Positions 42,883 through 53,299 of a DNA stretch of 64,000 nt are shown one piece after another; the first letter of the stretch is position 1; every line of letters starts with the position of its first letter. This stretch comes from Kitagawia praeruptora (lineage: Eukaryota > Streptophyta > Magnoliopsida > Apiales > Apiaceae): NCBI GenBank assembly GCA_037693485.1, contig CM075345.1, positions 113,265,501-113,329,500 on the forward strand. The letters are read 5' to 3'. The notes below the pieces were generated by a model, which was not told where the DNA came from, searched no databases, and saw only the letters and a program-made list of their open reading frames with translations. The translations under genes were made by a program, and so were the position numbers.

Positions 42883-43827
42883 TTCTCAAAAAGATGCGAT
42901 GCCTGTCAGAGGATCGCCAATTTCAGTAACGCCCCTGTCTCTCAGCTCACCTCGCTAACGAGCCCATGGCCCTTCGCTATGTGGGGCATTGATCTAATTG
43001 GAGAACTCCCAAAAGGTAAAGGAGGACTTAAATATGCAGTTGTGGCTGTTGATTATTTCACCAAGTGGGCCGAGGCTGAGCCACTTGCAACCATCACTGC
43101 GAAAAAACTCAAGGACTTCGTGTATAGAGCTATTGTGTGTCGTTATGGGATCCCTTATCAGCTCATTTCAGATAATGGGAAACAATTTGACAGTAAGGAG
43201 ATGAAAGAATTTTGTGAGAATCTGGGGATAAAAAAGAGTTTTTCAGCTGTAAGCCATCCCCAAACAAATGGGCAAACTGAGGCCATCAACAAAATTATTA
43301 AGCATACTTTAAAGGCTAAGTTAGAGGAAAGTAAAGGCAACTGGCCTGAGGAGTTACCAAGGGCCTTGTGGTCATACAACACGACCCCAAGGACCACTAC
43401 TGGGGAAACCCCATTTTCTTTGACTTATGGTTGCGAGGCCATGATCCCAGTGGAAGTAGGCTCAGGGTCGTTTAGGAGGGAACACTACAACCCCGATACG
43501 AATGAAGTAAATCATAGACTTTATCTGGACATGATAGAAGAAACTAGAAGCGAGGCCAAACTACGCCTCGCAGCTTATCAACAGCGAACAACAAGGTACT
43601 ACAATGGGAAAGTACGAGCACGACCCCTACAGACAGGTGACCTAGTGCTCAGAAGGGTCATGCCTAACACTAAGGTCCCGGGTCATGGAGTTTTTGGTGC
43701 TAACTGGGAAGGTCCTTACAAAATCTATGTTACTATGACAGAAGGAACCTATTATCTCAAGGATATGAAAGACAAGAAAATTCCACGAGCTTGGAATGCG
43801 GAGCACTTGCGTAAATACTATCAGTGA
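42883..43827 (+). pseudogene. pol: Integrase (Tat element)
   Basis: Same frame as the part before; the zinc-binding CDACQR comes right after the stop, then the catalytic core with GIDLIGELP, VDYFTKWAEAEPL, ISDNGKQFDS and SHPQTNGQTEAINK (the acidic triad), and a C-terminal domain GDLVLRRV...GKFGANWEGPY-like ending HLRKYYQ. There is no chromodomain, as usual for Tat. The first methionine after the stop is at 42979. Confidence 0.92.
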
Positions 43828-44168
43828 GGGCTTCGCCCCTGGCAGCCTCTATCTATTTAGCATGAATAAATTCATACAAAATACTGGGGGGTAGTGATCA
43901 TATAGACACCTTCCCTTTATGATGTGATGATCTCTGGGCCTCGCCCCACGTTTCTGTTGTTGGGCCTCGCCCCACTCTTCATTTTACTGGGCCTCGCCCC
44001 TATTAATAAAACTGGGCCTCGCCCCATTTATTTGCATATGAGTTTACTTACTGAAGTTGATTCTTATATTGCGTATAAAATACTTGCTTGTTAGCATTTA
44101 CATTTTAAAATCCAAGCCATCTCAACGATGCAGGGATCATATCTTATGAAATATTTGGGCTTTGCCCC
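43828..44168. repeat. GGGCCTCGCCCC hairpin cluster after pol (Tat element)
   Basis: Six short self-complementary units: 43828, 43936, 43962, 43989, 44014 and 44157. Four are exactly GGGCCTCGCCCC; the first and last vary (GGGCTTCGCCCC, GGGCTTTGCCCC). They lie between the sense pol stop and the antisense gene end at 44393. Confidence 0.85.
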
Positions 44169-44392
44169 TACTTTATCAATTGTAGGGTCATGCACCTACC
44201 CTAAGTAAAAAAGGAATTCACAGACTAGCAATTGCGAGGCTAAAGCAACAATAATTCACATTATAAGGGTCGCAATGCGATCCCAAAAAAGTTCAAAAGT
44301 TATCGGATAAAATAATATTACATCTTGCGAGGTATTCAAAGGGTACCCGCATCCCTAATTCAAGAATTCAAAGACATTGATGTAAAGGGGGT

Positions 44393-46962
44393 TCAAGCAG
44401 CCTTGTCTTGGCGAGTTTTGGCTGCCTCCTCTGCGAGCCGTGCCTCCTCAGCGACCCTGGATTCTTCTTCGAGCCTCGCTTCCTCAGCATCCTCTTCAGC
44501 TATTTGCTTCTTGAGGGTCTCGGCGAAGTCAGCATTCCCAGGCCCAAGTTGATCCCAATCAAAATCTGGGATCGTTCGGATGAATTCTTTCATGAAAGTA
44601 ACTTGGCCTTTGGCGAGGAATATGCTTTCAGCATTGTCCAGGGAAGCTTGAGCGGCAGTCAGATCGTTCTTCAGCTTTGCGATCTCCTCCTCTTTTTTCT
44701 TCAGGGTCGCCTCGCTTGTTTGCTGCAAATCTTTAAAAGATTTTTCAAACTCATTTCTTTCCCGGCGGGCATTTTTGAGCTCTGTGCGGAGATTAGCAGT
44801 GTCGTGAGAGAGTTGCTTTTTGAAGGTTTCCTCCAAGGATCGCTTGTCTTTCGCCTTTTGGAACTCAAGGACTTTGGCCTTGTTCTCCAGCCTCATAAGA
44901 TCCCTGGTGTGAGCAGATTGGCGAATGAAGGCTTCAGCTAAGCACTTTGTTATTGCAGCCGCATTCTCTTCAGGGGTCGCTGCCGACCACCAGTGGGAAG
45001 TTTCAGCCTCTTTAGCATATTTGGTCCCTAGAGAAGCAAAGAGATGCTGTCCAGCGGTCCCAGGAACAACTCCAGAAGGAGGTCGAACAGGTCCATCCTT
45101 CTGTTCTTCTGTTCTGGGCCTCTTCAACGAAGCTTGATCAGGAGAATTCTGGGCAGCATCGCTAGCAATGATGGGCTGAGTTGTAAGATCGCTAGCCACT
45201 TTCAGCAGAGCTGTGGATTTGGTGGGAGGAGTTTTCAAACTTGAGTTTCTCTTGGCCGCTACACCTTTCTTGCCTTTCGGCTGAAGGAATGGAGGAACTG
45301 GGCCGCTTTGATTCGACATACCTAAACAGTAAGACAAAGGGCAAGTTAATAAACAGTTCAATCAAATATATGCGAGGACAAGTATGATACAGTTGCACAA
45401 ATAAAATAAGTAATGCGATCCTAAAGTCCTATGGCTATTAGGTATACCCTCATCTACTATCTCCACGTGAGAAGACGAGGCCTCTTCTTGCGCTTTTCTT
45501 TTTCGCGAAGATCGCCTCGCGGTAGAAGGCCCCGCTTCGGGAGTAGATCCTACACCTTCCTTAAGAAACCCACAGTCGATAAGGTTCTCTAAGGATAGGA
45601 GGGTTCGAATATTTCTTTCTGCGGGGGTGGATTTAGTTAACACTTCATCAGCACGGCGCTTTTCTTCGCCCTTTAGAACGGTGCGAACTGGACCAACTGC
45701 GATGCCAAAGGAGTTGTTAAATTCGAATATTTTAAAAAAATAATACTGAAGTTCGTTATTTGAAGAGATGTCTCACCAGGCAAGTAGTTGAAACTTGTCT
45801 TCACCCTGGGGACCTCGTGAACATACAGAAAGGGTTCCTTCCACGAGCCAGCATTGCTAATTCCTCCAGGAAAGAGATTCTTTTTGTTGAAATCAGGCCA
45901 TACGGAGAAATAAACGTAGCCAAAATCTTTTTCTCCGCATCGCTTGAGTTGGAGAAAGTAACCCATAGTCTTCGCGTCCATGGGTGGGTATCCCAGCTTG
46001 TGATAAAGGATGTAGAGGGCAATCATGGATCTGTACCCATTGGTGCTGATTTGGATGGGTGCGAGGTAGTATGACTCGCAGACATCTCGAATAAAAGGGT
46101 GAAGGGGCGAGGAAACACCAATCTTCATCAGGGGCACCGTCAAAACCATCCTTGGTACCCTGCCACCATTCTCCTCATGATTAAAGCGATAGCATCGCAT
46201 TTTCTTCTTGGGTAGGATAATTTTACCCTCGGGACGGAACTTCTCAACCCCTTCTCTGATTGTCCTCTCAGTGAGGGTAGAAGACATGTCGCGACAAGCG
46301 AGTATGCGAGGCTTGCCTGGTTTAATCTTCGAGCCCGGCTCGATATCTTCAGGGCGAGGCCCATCAACGTATATAACCCCTTCTAGTTCTGGTTGAGGAG
46401 TTGGTACATATGGTGTAGGAGATGCTTCAGGGATGTAGTTGTAGTCTTTAAAATTGACAACCCTGGACACCTCATCGAAACCACCATCATCTGAGGATGG
46501 TTCTTCATAATCATCGTCATCAGAGTTAGCTTCATTGTCTGCACCTCCTTCGATGTCATAATAGGCTTCGCCTAATGAATCTACTGGAGAGTCATTAATG
46601 GTTATGGGAGAGATGGGTTTGGTTGGAGGTAAGTTACTGAGAATATGTACCACTTGCGAGCTGAAGGCTTCTCCTTTCTTCAGGAGAGCCTCTATCTCTT
46701 GTTGGTCCTGTGTTCTTTCAAGTTGGGGCTCACTCTGTGCTGGGAGTATATCTAAGGATTGATCTCGTGAGCTCGATGGACGTTTGGATCGCCATTTGTT
46801 TAGGGGCACTTCCCTGGTATATTCTTCATGTGACCACAGAGGGTCAAAATATAGTTTGAAGGAGCTTTCGCTTGTACTTGTTGCTTTTGCGATGTTAGTA
46901 GCAGCCTCGCTGCTAATTCGTATGTTTGGAATAGAAGGTGTCTTTGAACTGTCAGTTGACAT
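44393..46962 (-). CDS. Antisense gene of the Tat element, predicted spliced, about 787 residues
   Basis: Predicted coding exons 46962-45777, 45696-45448 and 45321-44393 with GT..AG introns of 80 and 126 bp; frame is kept across both joints. ATG at 46962 directly follows a good acceptor (CTCTTTTGCAG). The N-terminal 390 residues end in a compact domain (YLAPIQISTNGYRSMIALYI, HKLGYPPMDAKTMGYFLQL, GYVYFSVWPDF) that resembles proteins labelled 'putative gypsy-type transposon' (PF04195-like; inference). The middle has basic SRKRKAQ; the C-terminal third is a long coiled coil (about 600-740) ending DFDWDQLGPGNADFAETLKK and an Ala/Glu-rich tail. Antisense genes in Tat elements are known; function unknown. 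It has no stop or frameshift, unlike gag-pol. Confidence 0.75.
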
Positions 46963-47271
46963 CTGCAAAAGAGGTTGAGTAATTCAGTGTGTGCCCTTAC
47001 AGAAAACAAAGGGGGATAAAGGGAGAAAAGAATAAATAAATAGAGAGGTTCTATGTGTTCCTAGGAATCGCGTCAGGATCTATGAAGGGAACGTTTCTAC
47101 ACTTCCAAGGGAAGGATCGCAGATCTATCTCAACGAGGTGGGATCGCTACTTGAAATTAACGTGATGGGGTCGCGTTAAAAATGGTGACATCGCATACGA
47201 TTAAAGCTATCTAAACATGCAATTGAAATGAAGAACAATTATTTAAATGCAAGAAGAGAGGAAAGACTTAC
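46963..47271 (-). other. Predicted 5' UTR intron of the antisense gene
   Basis: Donor AAAA|GTAAGT at 47271 and acceptor TTTTGCAG| at 46963, immediately before the ATG. No long open frame continues upstream of the ATG. Confidence 0.55.
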
Positions 47272-47410
47272 TTTTTCTTGATGAAGATTGAAGAAAATCG
47301 GAAGAAGGTTGGGATCGCTTGAGAGATTCTTTGCGTTTGATTTGGGAGCAAACTGGCAGCACTTTGACAAGGTGTTTGTGAGAATGAAAAAAGGAAATGA
47401 TAGTGACAGG

Positions 47411-47420
47411 GTATATATAG
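47411..47420 (-). promoter_or_regulatory. TATA box for the antisense gene
   Basis: On the minus strand CTATATATAC, about 140 bp upstream of the predicted 5' UTR donor and about 210 bp inside the 3' LTR border. Well placed for an independent antisense promoter. Confidence 0.5.
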
Positions 47421-47619
47421 CCCTCAGGAGAGAGAAAGGTGTGGGACACGTGTTGCAATCTCAGCCATTGGACACACATCTCAAGACACAACAGCTGTCA
47501 AAACCCTTCAGATTCTTGGGGTCGCGACTACTCCAACGGTTATATCTATTCTTGGGATCGCTTCGTGGTGACAATTGATGATTCTTGAGTCCATATCGCA
47601 TCTCTAATGGCAACCTGGA

Positions 47620-47631
47620 CTCGGGGGGTAG
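47620..47631 (+). other. Polypurine tract of Tat element
   Basis: CTCGGGGGGTAG directly before the 3' LTR TGTTATG. Confidence 0.8.
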
Positions 47632-47632
47632 T

Positions 47633-48486
47633 TGTTATGCCCAAATCTGGCATAATAGCTAAATTGATTTAATTAGCTAAATTGATGGTTCATAATCTAT
47701 GATGGGCCTAGAGGATGAAGATTGGGTCACTAAAGCCCATTATTGGAATCAGCCCAACGTGCCTTGGCAAAGGGATCGCTACAGGGAGCACAGAGCCTCG
47801 CTGGCGATGCCTGTCAAGGGATCGCTTCGCTTGTGCATCACATTTATCACTTATAGCAAGATCACTCCTCTGGAAGGCTCATAGCGAGGCCTCCATGAGG
47901 TCGCTTGGGCAGACTGGGATCGCTTCGCATGGCCAGGCCTTCATGAGGTCGCATGCAAGGGCCCTGATGGATCTTTTGTTGAATAAGTCTATCCGTTCAA
48001 GGTCATGGGCTTCTACAGCTGGATCATGAATTAAGGATAAGATTGGTGACTCATTGCCATGTCAGCCCTAGATACATGGGCTTGGACCTTGGCTTATCTC
48101 TTTAAACCCTAGCCCGTCTAGGTAACTTGTGGCCCAAGAACTACGTCAGGCTTGATCCCTATAAATAGGGTACGTAGATTGGTGACTCATTGCCATGTCA
48201 GCCCTAGATACATGGGCTTGGACCTTGGCTTATCTCTTTAAACCCTAGCCCGTCTAGGTAACTTGTGGCCCAAGAACTACGTCAGGCTTGATCCCTATAA
48301 ATAGGGTACGTAGGCACCTTGATACAGGATGACAAACAGTTTACTTGAAATCACCTATCAAGCTCAGCCACATTCATACACACAAACCCTAATCACTCTT
48401 CTTCTTATAAACAAAATATCCGTATTTTGTTCCACCAATCCAGTAAACCTCCGCAAACATTGTTATACCAATTTCTCCCTATAACA
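47633..48486 (+). repeat. 3' LTR of Tat element, with promoter duplication
   Basis: Matches the 5' LTR with three substitutions (5' LTR positions 36845, 37274 and 37292) plus a 136-bp tandem duplication (48041-48176 and 48177-48312). The duplicated unit contains the TATA box, now at 48160-48167 and 48296-48303. Confidence 0.95.
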
Positions 48487-48491
48487 TTAAT

Positions 48492-49084
48492 CATACAGTT
48501 TAATTGTGAATATACTTTAAAATCTTGTTAGATCAAGTTAATCATACATAGGTTAGTCTGGTTTAATTATATAAATCTGATCAACTTATGATTGCTTGGA
48601 TAATTAACGATAATGTACAAAAGACGAGTTACTAATTTGGAACTAATAACCTATCATGTCTTATGAGTTAGAAGGAAAGTTACATATTTATCATGTGTAG
48701 TCGAAGAGAAACATTACAATAATGTTAGTTTAATGATATAACTTCACATACATGTAAGAGTTATTGAGGTGTTTTTCTTTTGTCTCTCCGATCGAATAGT
48801 TTGGTAACTTGGGAACCTCAGTAAAATTATCATTAATAAAAGGATCATTACATGGAGTGATTAAGCAATGGATTAGGAGCATATTCAAAATTCTATTGGT
48901 TTTCATATATTATTTTAAACCTATTCTTATCACCTATGAATATATTTAGCTTAAGTAATTTTAGACAGACTTGCACTAACTATTCCCCAATCTTTATGGG
49001 AACGAACTCTACTTATTGAGATGAAGTTTGATCGTTCATGTACACTTGTGTAGGTTAAAGTTGTAAATTGGATCGATCAAAGCT
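48492..49084 (+). other. AT-rich stretch, probably old Gypsy LTR remains
   Basis: No gene. It directly precedes the primer-site-like sequence at 49085, so it is likely the decayed LTR of the Athila-like remnant that follows. The Tat element inserted at its left edge. Confidence 0.4.
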
Positions 49085-49700
49085 TTTGGCACCGCTACTG
49101 TGAATTGACATGATATATGACTACATAATTAAGATGTTAATTGATTAGTGTTTATACTTCTTTTTTAATCTTTTTGGTTGTTTTGTGTGATCAGGTTCAC
49201 AATTTATTTTATTGTGTTCCAAGCGTAGATTGGAATATCCGGAGCATAAAAGTGTGGGTAGATGGTTAAAGGAAATCACTTGAAACCTGAGTCAGAAAGT
49301 TTTGTTCAATATACAAAGCAACTTACAGAGTTTTTATATCCAGTTTGATGAACATTCAATTCAATCCAGTAGGGTACTGAGACCTGCAATTGCTGCCCCT
49401 ATGTACGAAATCAAGTCTAATATGATTCAGATGATTCAGAATTAGTGAAATTTGATGATTTGTCTACTAAAGATCCTAACAATCATGTTCAAAATTTCAT
49501 GGAGATTTGTGATACATAAGTAAGTGCATGAGGTTGTGGTAAAATTGAGGTTATTTCTTTTTTCATCAAGGGAGCTGAGAGAGACAAGTGCGGGTCACAT
49601 TAGCTCAAAATTCCAATTCTTCAAGAAGCTGTTCTTGTTGAAATTCTTTCTTATTATGAAAATTGCTCATATGCGGTAATGTTAGCTAATTTTAGCATGT
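49085..49700 (+). pseudogene. Degenerate Athila-like Gypsy primer site and gag
   Basis: TTTTGGCACCGCTACTGTG at about 49085 resembles a decayed TGGCGCCGTTGCCGGGG primer site. Further on, broken frames read KFDDLSTKDPNNHVQNFMEI, CDT and SYYENC, the gag pattern of Athila-type elements (DPN.HL..F.EICDT). Several stops and shifts. No RT or integrase follows; TRIM-B begins at 50055. Confidence 0.65.
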
Positions 49701-50054
49701 AGATTACTGAATCTCTTTAAGTGAATTTTGAGAACGATATAAAGTGATGCTAAGAAAAAACTATTTATTATTATTTTCAAATTTACTAATCTATGATGTG
49801 AGATGTTGTAATTATCTATATATCGTTGTCCAATAATAAATTATGTCTTATTGCATATGAGATTAAATTTATTTCATTTATAAATTTACATGATATTCTT
49901 GTAACGATATTGTATCCATTCGGGAGGAGAATACCAATAAAGGATAAAACAGTTGTTCGATCCCCTAAAAATTTGTACCTAATATAATGTTTGAGTGTTC
50001 TTCTTCCATAAAATGTTTAAAAAAATTAGATGTAACACCAGACCCTCATATATA

Positions 50055-51469
50055 TGTTGGAGTTAATCTCAAACAATAAGTTTAAATAAGTTAATATGAT
50101 TTATTTGCTTGATTTCGTCAAATAATCTGTTGAGATCTTCTGCAAGTCTGCCAACGGTAGATGGACGTGGTCATCTAAATTTGTGGAGACATTGTAGGAG
50201 CAGTGGAAAATAAGTCTAGTAATTGAGTTATTTTAGGAGTTTTAGTTTTAGTCTTTCCTTGTGTAGGTCATTCAGTGTTATTTTCATTCTATAAATTGTA
50301 ACTTGTATCATGCAATTCATGGCAAGCTGTTTTAGCACATATCTTTGTTTCTCTTGAGTTTCATATATACTATATATCTGTATATCGATTGTTTTATTTT
50401 CTACACTTGGTATCCGAGCAGGTGAGGTTGCTCCGCCACCGGCGGTGGTGAAGCCGCTGACGGTGGTGAAGCCACTGTTGGTGGAGGCGTGGTGACGATG
50501 TTCTGGGGCGCTGCCGTGTTTACCTGGAGTCCCGGAGATTTTATCTTCGGAGGAGCCTGTTAATGCGGATGGCTCCTTGTTTGGGTTTTTGACGATGTAT
50601 GGGTGTATGGCTGCGCAAATGAAGGTGTTAGTGTCGGGTGTGTTTGAATAGTGGGAGAGATCATCATGTGCAGTATGGGATGCATTTGGTGTTCTCTTGC
50701 ACTGTCCACGTTTGAGATTTGTTGTTGCCATGTTCTCGTTTGGAGAAGTGCAATGAGTTTCTGGGGGTGGCCATTGTGTCCCTTTGTGGTTTCTTTTGTG
50801 TAGTTGGTGATGTTTTCTTTTGCTGGAGTCAGTTTAGGAGATGAGGACGTTACCGTCGTTCGTGGAGCGCAAGGAGACGTGACATTGAAAGATGAAAAAT
50901 GAGTTGAAGTGCCAGACGGGCAAACAATAGCCATACGGGCTCAGTGTAATAGTCATACGGGCTCAGTGTAATAGCCATACGGGCTCAGATTAATAGCCAT
51001 ACGGGCTCAGTCGAAATAGCCATACGGGCTCAATCAAATTAGCCATACGGGCTCAGTCGAATCTGCCATACGGGCTGGACGGATGCATCCGACATGTTTG
51101 AGATTATGGGGGAGATTGTTGGAGTTAATCTCAAACAATAAGTTTAAATAAGTTAATATGATTTATTTGCTTGATTTCGTCAAATAATCTGTTGAGATCT
51201 TCTGCAAGTCTGCCAACGGTAGATGGACGTGGTCATCTAAATTTGTGGAGACATTGTAGGAGCAGTGGAAAATAAGTCTAGTAATTGAGTTATTTTAGGA
51301 GTTTTAGTTTTAGTCTTTCCTTGTATGTAGGTCATTCAGTGTTATTTTCATTCTATAAATTGTAACTTGTATCATGCAATTAATGGCAAGCTGTTTTAGC
51401 ACATATCTTTGTTTCTCTTGAGTTTCATATATACTATATATCAGTATATCGATTGTTTTATTTTCTACA
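50055..51469 (+). mobile_element. TRIM-B: small gene-free LTR element
   Basis: LTRs 50055-50405 (351 bp) and 51117-51469 (353 bp), TGTTGGAGTTAATC ... TTTTCTACA, flanked by ATATA on both sides. The LTRs differ at about two bases and a 2-bp indel, so the insertion is recent. The primer site is TGGTATCCGAGC (one change from tRNA-Met type) at 50408; the polypurine tract TTATGGGGGAGAT precedes the second LTR. The 711-bp interior has no gag/pol; it has short GGTGGTGAAGCC repeats and seven AGCCATACGGGCT units. The LTR ends resemble those of TRIM-A. Confidence 0.93.
50929..51077 (+). repeat. AGCCATACGGGCT repeat cluster in TRIM-B
   Basis: Seven units of AGCCATACGGGCTC (one AGTCATACGGGCTC, the last GCCATACGGGCTG), spaced 21-24 bp with CAGT(G/C)(T/G)AAT linkers. 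Shared with TRIM-A although the LTRs differ. Confidence 0.92.
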
Positions 51470-51623
51470 ATATAATCATAGCAAAAATCAGGGGCAAATG
51501 GTTTAAGTCCCAAATAGTAGAGTACTTTTTTTTGTGCATTAGGTTTACTTAAAATAAAAGACTTTTAATTTTATTTACTCAAAATTTCTACACTAATTAA
51601 GTTGATATTTATTTCACACACAC

Positions 51624-51625
<2 letters not shown>

Positions 51626-51658
<33 letters not shown>
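51626..51658. repeat. AT microsatellite
   Basis: Uninterrupted (AT)n of about 33 bp next to the repeat that starts at 51661. Confidence 0.95.
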
Positions 51659-51660
<2 letters not shown>

Positions 51661-51661
<1 letters not shown>

Positions 51662-52737
51662 AGATGATCAAATGAGACCCTACTTTAAAATGAGAACTGA
51701 GATTAAATCTCAACCCTCTATTAAATATTAACTCTTTTAATCACAGCCTTTCAATTTTTCTACCCTTCACTTCCCCGATCCCTCTTGCACTCTCTGTTTA
51801 CTCTTCCTCTCTACCACCCACCCACTGCCACTCTACTCCGACCATAATTCCGGTCATCGATCATGATTCCTTCGTCTACATATACATACACACATACATT
51901 TGTATTTTGATTCTCTCTCTTTCTCCCTCTTCCAATTTCCGTTTCATATTCTTCGTAACCACATCTGATCGGAAATTGGCTATGATATTACTTGCAAAAA
52001 ATAGTATGAGTCGTTGGAATTGTAACGGTGTCCCCATTCCCGACGATGTTCCTCTTTGCTCATCCTTAATAACATCATGGTTCAAAATATTTTAGTAATT
52101 TAAGCTTAATTTTTTGGTGATTTGCTTCCGATTATTGGTGATTTTGGCTCATCTTTGATGATTTTGTGGATGATATTGGTGGTAACGATGGTGATATGAT
52201 GGTGTGTGGCTGTAGTGTGGTGACTTCAAATTATTGGTAATTTACTTTTAATTTTTTTTGTCATTTTTGGTGATTAATTATGTGGAAGATTATAGTGGTG
52301 ATGGTGACGATGCGATAATGTTCGATTGTAGCGACGACGGTGATATTTTTGGTTGTAACAATGGTGACGATGGCTTTGGCAGTCTGATTGATAATGATAG
52401 TGTTAGTAGTTGTGTCACGATGGTGGTTGTGATGACATATGAAGTATAATTATAAGGGTTTCATGTGTCTGAGGATGACCTCAGGTTAGAACCCTGAGGA
52501 TAGAAAAAATGAATACAAATTTTAAGGGCATTTGTGTAAATTACTGATAAAAAATTTAGATTTACAAAACTGCCACTGCGGGGCCCCTTATTTTATAACC
52601 AATATTCTTATAACCTCAGTGGAGATCCCTGAGGTTGTCCTCAGGCCCAGTTTTCTCTAATTATAATAGTGATTTGTTTTCTGATTTTAGTGATTAGTTC
52701 TTAGTTCTCATTATATGGGTTCTCATTTGAATAGCTC
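51661..52737. mobile_element. MITE or MULE-like element with imperfect inverted ends
   Basis: The left end GATGATCAAATGAGACCC...AAAATGAGAACTGAG and the reverse complement of the right end (CTATTCAAATGAGAACCC...AATGAGAACTAAG) match over about 35 bp. The interior has short frames (for example 51907-52095) but no recognisable transposase. A smaller element is nested at 52470-52665. Confidence 0.55.
52470..52665. mobile_element. Nested small fold-back element
   Basis: CTGAGGATGACCTCAGG at the left and the inverted CTGAGGACAACCTCAGG at the right, about 190 bp apart. Each arm is itself nearly palindromic (CCTCAGG). No coding capacity. Confidence 0.55.
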
Positions 52738-52742
52738 CGCTA

Positions 52743-53103
52743 GTGATCAAATAGAAACCTCCTTTAAAATAGAAACTAGAAACCAACACTAAATAAATTA
52801 TATTTCATTTATTCTAATGGCCCCGCCAGGGGCACCTTCACAAAAAGTATTTAAATTATTGGCTCCATCCAGCAAAAAAAAAAAAATTAAATAAATAAAT
52901 AAATAAAAATTACTGTTCACGCTGACGTCACTGCCACGTTAGCAGTGAACAATAATTTTTTATTTTTTTTACTGAATGGAGCCTAGAATATTATATACTT
53001 TTTGTATTGGGGTCCCCTAATTTGGTCATTAGATTAGCTTTAAATATTAGATTAGGGTTTAGTTTCTAGTTTCTATTTTAATTTGGTTTCTATTTGAGTA
53101 AGA

Positions 53104-53104
<1 letters not shown>
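52743..53104. mobile_element. MITE with long inverted ends
   Basis: CAAATAGAAACC...AAAATAGAAACTAGAAACC at the left and its inverse at the right (GGTTTCTATTTGAG). About 360 bp. Another fold-back element (52824-53030) sits inside. Confidence 0.65.
52824..53030. mobile_element. Fold-back MITE, nearly perfect hairpin
   Basis: GGGGCACC...CACAAAAAGTATTTAAATTATTGGCTCCATCCAG and, inverted, GGCTCCATTCAG. Inner arms ATTACTGTTCACGCTGAC / ATTATTGTTCACTGCTAAC also pair. Most of the 200 bp can fold into one hairpin. Confidence 0.65.

Positions 53105-53105
<1 letters not shown>

Positions 53106-53139
<34 letters not shown>
53106..53139. repeat. AT microsatellite
   Basis: Uninterrupted (AT)n directly right of the MITE at 52743-53104. 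Confidence 0.95.
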
Positions 53140-53140
<1 letters not shown>

Positions 53141-53299
53141 GTATACATGAATCATGTTCATTGAAACAAATAAGTTTAAATCTATCTATCGATATTATAC
53201 TATTATAAGCAAACTAACATTTGTTTGGGGATAAAGGCCAACTTTACCACAAAAAATAGTTACAATTACAGGATTATCGACGCGCGCGAATGGTGGCCA

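Larger units (their letters stand above)
36716..48486 (+). mobile_element. Ty3/Gypsy Tat-type retrotransposon with antisense gene
   Basis: LTRs 36716-37433 (718 bp) and 47633-48486 (854 bp, longer by a 136-bp tandem duplication), TGTTATGCCC ... CTATAACA, flanked by TTAAT on both sides (36711-36715, 48487-48491). Three base differences between LTRs outside the duplication suggest a recent insertion (roughly 0.16 million years at 1.3e-8). Order: gag-protease, RT, RNase H, a second archaeal-type RNase H, integrase; no chromodomain. The dual RNase H is diagnostic of the Tat clade. An antisense gene lies between pol and the 3' LTR. The sense genes carry one frameshift and one stop. Confidence 0.95.

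Noticed and set aside
44408..44941. Plus-strand 177-codon frame opposite the antisense coiled coil
   Set aside because: It opposes the coiled-coil codons of the better supported spliced antisense gene and matches no family.
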